DNA from: Saxidomus purpurata
Taxonomy: Eukaryota > Mollusca > Bivalvia > Venerida > Veneridae
Reading direction: 5' to 3'
Length of the DNA: 64,000 bases
Assembly: GCA_022818135.1 (NCBI GenBank)
Contig: JAFMSR010000010.1
Span: forward strand, 8,056,208-8,120,207
Each line of letters begins with the position of its first letter. The first letter of the stretch is position 1. Positions 61,175-64,000 of this stretch are shown one piece after another. Under the pieces are notes generated by a model that did not search any database, was not told the origin of the DNA, and worked only from the letters and a program-made list of their open reading frames with translations. A program made the position numbers and the translations under genes.

Positions 61175-64000
61175 TTTAAATACACTTATCTTTAAAACAA
61201 GACAAAAAGTCTATTTCGTAGAAAGGAATGTAACTAACTTATACTTTAACACACGGACATGCGGATATAAATGACTCTACGACTACGAGACGCTACTTAT
61301 AGACACTGATTCAGACGCTGACGCAAATTTGAATTCACTAGTTCTCGAATTGTAACACTAATCGTCACACCTTTGCACGTTCAAGCAAACCTGCAAACCT
61401 TTCAAAAACATTCTTGCATAAGTCAATGTTGCGAAATAACACGTTCAAAACAACATGTTACACTTGCTCAATTTAGTGTTGACAAATAACTTCATATCAG
61501 ACACACTGCCGCTATGGATATCTGTCAAATGTATCATACATTTCTGAAGTTTAAATGCAAACTTTTAAATAAATTTATCTCAGTGTTAGTAGCAAAATAT
61601 GTTCGATGTCATTAAGATTGATGAAGTGGTATCATATTGATACATGTACTATTCCATTGATTAGTTTTAAAAAAAACAATATATAAGGTAGACTGAAAGT
61701 ACTTCAGGCAAACAAATGAAAACATTTGAAAATTGGCATCGTGTAAGCAGCTACATTTGTTGGTAACACAATAAAAGTCATTGCTCAGCTGAGTAAGTTA
61801 TTCAAAAGTTATTAACAGCAGTCTATTTTTTAATGAATTAACATGTTGAAAGGAAAAAATGAATTATTTTATCAAATGCAAGTCAGATACAGCAACAAAC
61901 ACATTTGAGTACATTTCAAGAATTTTAAGAACTTACTGAAGTAAACTATTTACTATAAAACCACCTTGCCTGAAAAATAACCGTCATTCTTTAAATGAAT
62001 ACAGGTGCAAGGGAAAACGCGCCCCGTATAGCATAAGCAGGATTTGGGAAAAGAGCGTCATGAAGTCCTTAACTTGAATAGTCATCTTGTCATCAAACAA
62101 AAAAGCGTAATAACTGACAATAAAGAGGTCAACCACCACCAAATATGTGGTGCGTTTAAGAATGCTGTTATTATAACCTATCTTACTAAACATTTTTATT
62201 TTTATTATGTATATGTGTTATACTAAGCAGTTGATCGAAATTGTCACGGTTATTTATTCTAAGGGTCTATATAAACCTAGCATAAGAAATGTTTTAGGTC
62301 AGTATTGTACTTGTTCAGAAGATCGGGGCACCTGTAGTAAATGTTTTGCGCAATTTATGACATCGATTACCTTTTTGTAAAACTTTTAATCCGTTGTTAG
62401 GTTTTTTGTATTGAAATCTGTTATAATATATCTTTGTCATATATCTTTTTTAGCTATTTCCCCATTAGTAAGAATATAAATTAAATCTCTTGGCCTGAAA
62501 TTTTAATGAAAACTGTTTTCTCTAGCAAAGATGTATTATTTTTTCCATAATTAAAATATGTTGCAGCCTGGTATTAAGAGTGGAAAGGTCGTAAGTATTT
62601 TGAGACTGGAGGCTTGGTTAAGTATATCGCTAGAATTTTAATAGACAAACGAATTTCACTCGAGTTTTGATATACTTAATTTAATTGTAGTGAGACATGA
62701 TGTTAGTGGCACAGATATACGTTTAGTTTTACGCACATCAGGCCAAGTGGGCTATACAACGTTCTTTGTACGGCTTTATATGCATCTTAGCGAGAGAGTT
62801 CTTTTCTAATTATGTCCTCCAGTCTAACTTTAAAATGGTTACATTGGTTTTTATGTGTGTTAATCACTAAATCATTTTTAAAATTTACAGTTTATCGATA
62901 AGTGTTTGTATTAAAGACAGATCTTATTTTTTCACTACATCATAAAACAAACATTTCTGCACTAAAATATTGCTTTATTTTACTTTTATTGTAAGTATGC
63001 TTAAAATTATAGACGTAGATAGCACGACGGGTTGGATCTGATTTAAAGCTTAAACGGCTCTTTGAAATAGCATGAACATGAATGCCTCTTTGGCTGTCAT
63101 GCCATTTCTTTGATATTAATAACTACAGAGGCAAGGATAATAGTGCAGAAAAGTGTCTTCTACGTTTTGAGGAGCGTTTTTAATCAATTCAGCATTCACT
63201 GTGCTTGAAACTGCTTATTTTCTTACCCCACCCCCTCCAAAATGAAGAAATTTTCAAGAAATTGACATTCACCCGTGTGCTAAGCATGAAAGTGCTAATA
63301 TACTTTGAACGAAAATGAATGAAAACACTGATACTTTGCAAAAAATCGCCGTTTGAACGGCTGCTTCTCATACGCTGGAAATAACTAGCCTTAATTAGGG
63401 GGGCTTTAGGCCCAAATGACAGCGGAAAATTCCCCAAGCTATCATTTTTAACTAGCTATTTGCATATTACTGCAGTACTGCATTTGTTTTTAATGTTTCT
63501 GTATTGTTTAGAATACTTTAATGCTACAGTAAATATAAAATATAGCCGACTTTGACTTATCACATTCAAATTATTTAACTCTAAAGGCAAAATTAGCACA
63601 TATTTTGGCTTATTTTTTAACATTTTCATTGTTATAAAATCAACACTGGCTCGGAAATAGCATTTTGATGTGTTACCAACAACATTCGGACACATGTCAG
63701 TGAAAAACAGCCCTCTAGCTACTTAATATTTAGGCACGAGGCGTTAAATAACGTACAACAGCAAATTTCGTAAATAAAGGGAGGTAATTTTGAACACTCT
63801 CGAAATGTTTTCAGGCGAAATTGCTGTCATTATTGGCAAATCCGATGCAGTTTTACAAATACGGCATTCCATTTCAATGTTTAAACGCCTTTTGCAGTCA
63901 CCAACCTTATAAAATAGGGTTTTTATACTGATTTATGCCAGTTACATACTAAAAGAGCCGACACCAGTTTGCTCCTATACAAAGAGAACACCCACTAGCA
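61175..64000. other. Right flank, no gene seen
   Basis: Just right of 61174 should lie the promoter of the SMB-receptor-like gene; no TATA box was assigned. The remaining AT-rich sequence has short open frames only and no supported splice-linked exons or bounded repeats. Confidence 0.4.

Overview
The window looks like nuclear DNA of a bivalve mollusc. It is AT-rich, its genes are split by GT-AG introns, and it has no operons. It carries many dispersed repeats of the bivalve type (elements opening with AGCTCACCTGAGC, tRNA-derived SINE-like units, short inverted-repeat transposons). The taxonomic call is an inference from gene structure, protein type and repeats; no marker gene is present.

Five protein-coding genes can be assembled exon by exon, and all splice phases agree. 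From left to right they are: (1) + strand, 1697-6961, 10 exons, a 508-residue protein with two consecutive FYVE-type C4C4 zinc fingers and a helical C-terminus; (2) + strand, 17116-33297, 11 exons, a 335-residue DNAJC25 orthologue, an ER-type J-domain membrane protein; (3) - strand, 40930-41967, a forkhead transcription factor of FoxQ2 type, with a predicted splice acceptor just upstream of the start codon; (4) + strand, 44382-49005, 4 exons, a 410-residue protein of no recognised family; (5) - strand, 53049-61174, 3 exons, a secreted or membrane-anchored cysteine-rich protein with a somatomedin-B-like module. Gene 5 resembles the ectodomain of molluscan adhesion-GPCR-like receptors but ends after one hydrophobic segment. 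The genes have unrelated functions and show no sign of acting together.

Most of the rest is repeats and transposon relics. 7.0-16 kb: a degenerate ~145-bp repeat array, a TA-flanked 734-bp element filled with ATTTCG/CGAAAT palindromes, tRNA-like relics, a foldback hairpin, a LINE-like 3-prime fragment and a 341-bp TG microsatellite. 17.8-19.7 kb: two apparently nested short DNA transposons in DNAJC25 intron 1. 29.6-30.4 kb: another short DNA transposon. 33.8-38.4 kb: bivalve AGCTCACC-type repeats, one of them sitting inside a minisatellite. 45.7-47.4 kb: a second copy of the ~145-bp array, interrupted by an 874-bp inverted-repeat element. 51.4-51.9 kb: ATTC-type low complexity. 54.9-61.0 kb: a large intron holding a 3.37-kb element with 64-bp perfect terminal inverted repeats. 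A second copy of the 46.1-kb element is nested inside it.

No CRISPR array, bacterial-type operon or unmistakably new enzymatic system is visible. The most distinctive items are the two inverted-repeat element families (46.1/56.4 kb and 55.5-58.9 kb), the palindrome-filled element at 10 kb, the tandem FYVE protein, the truncated receptor-like gene and the orphan gene at 44-49 kb.
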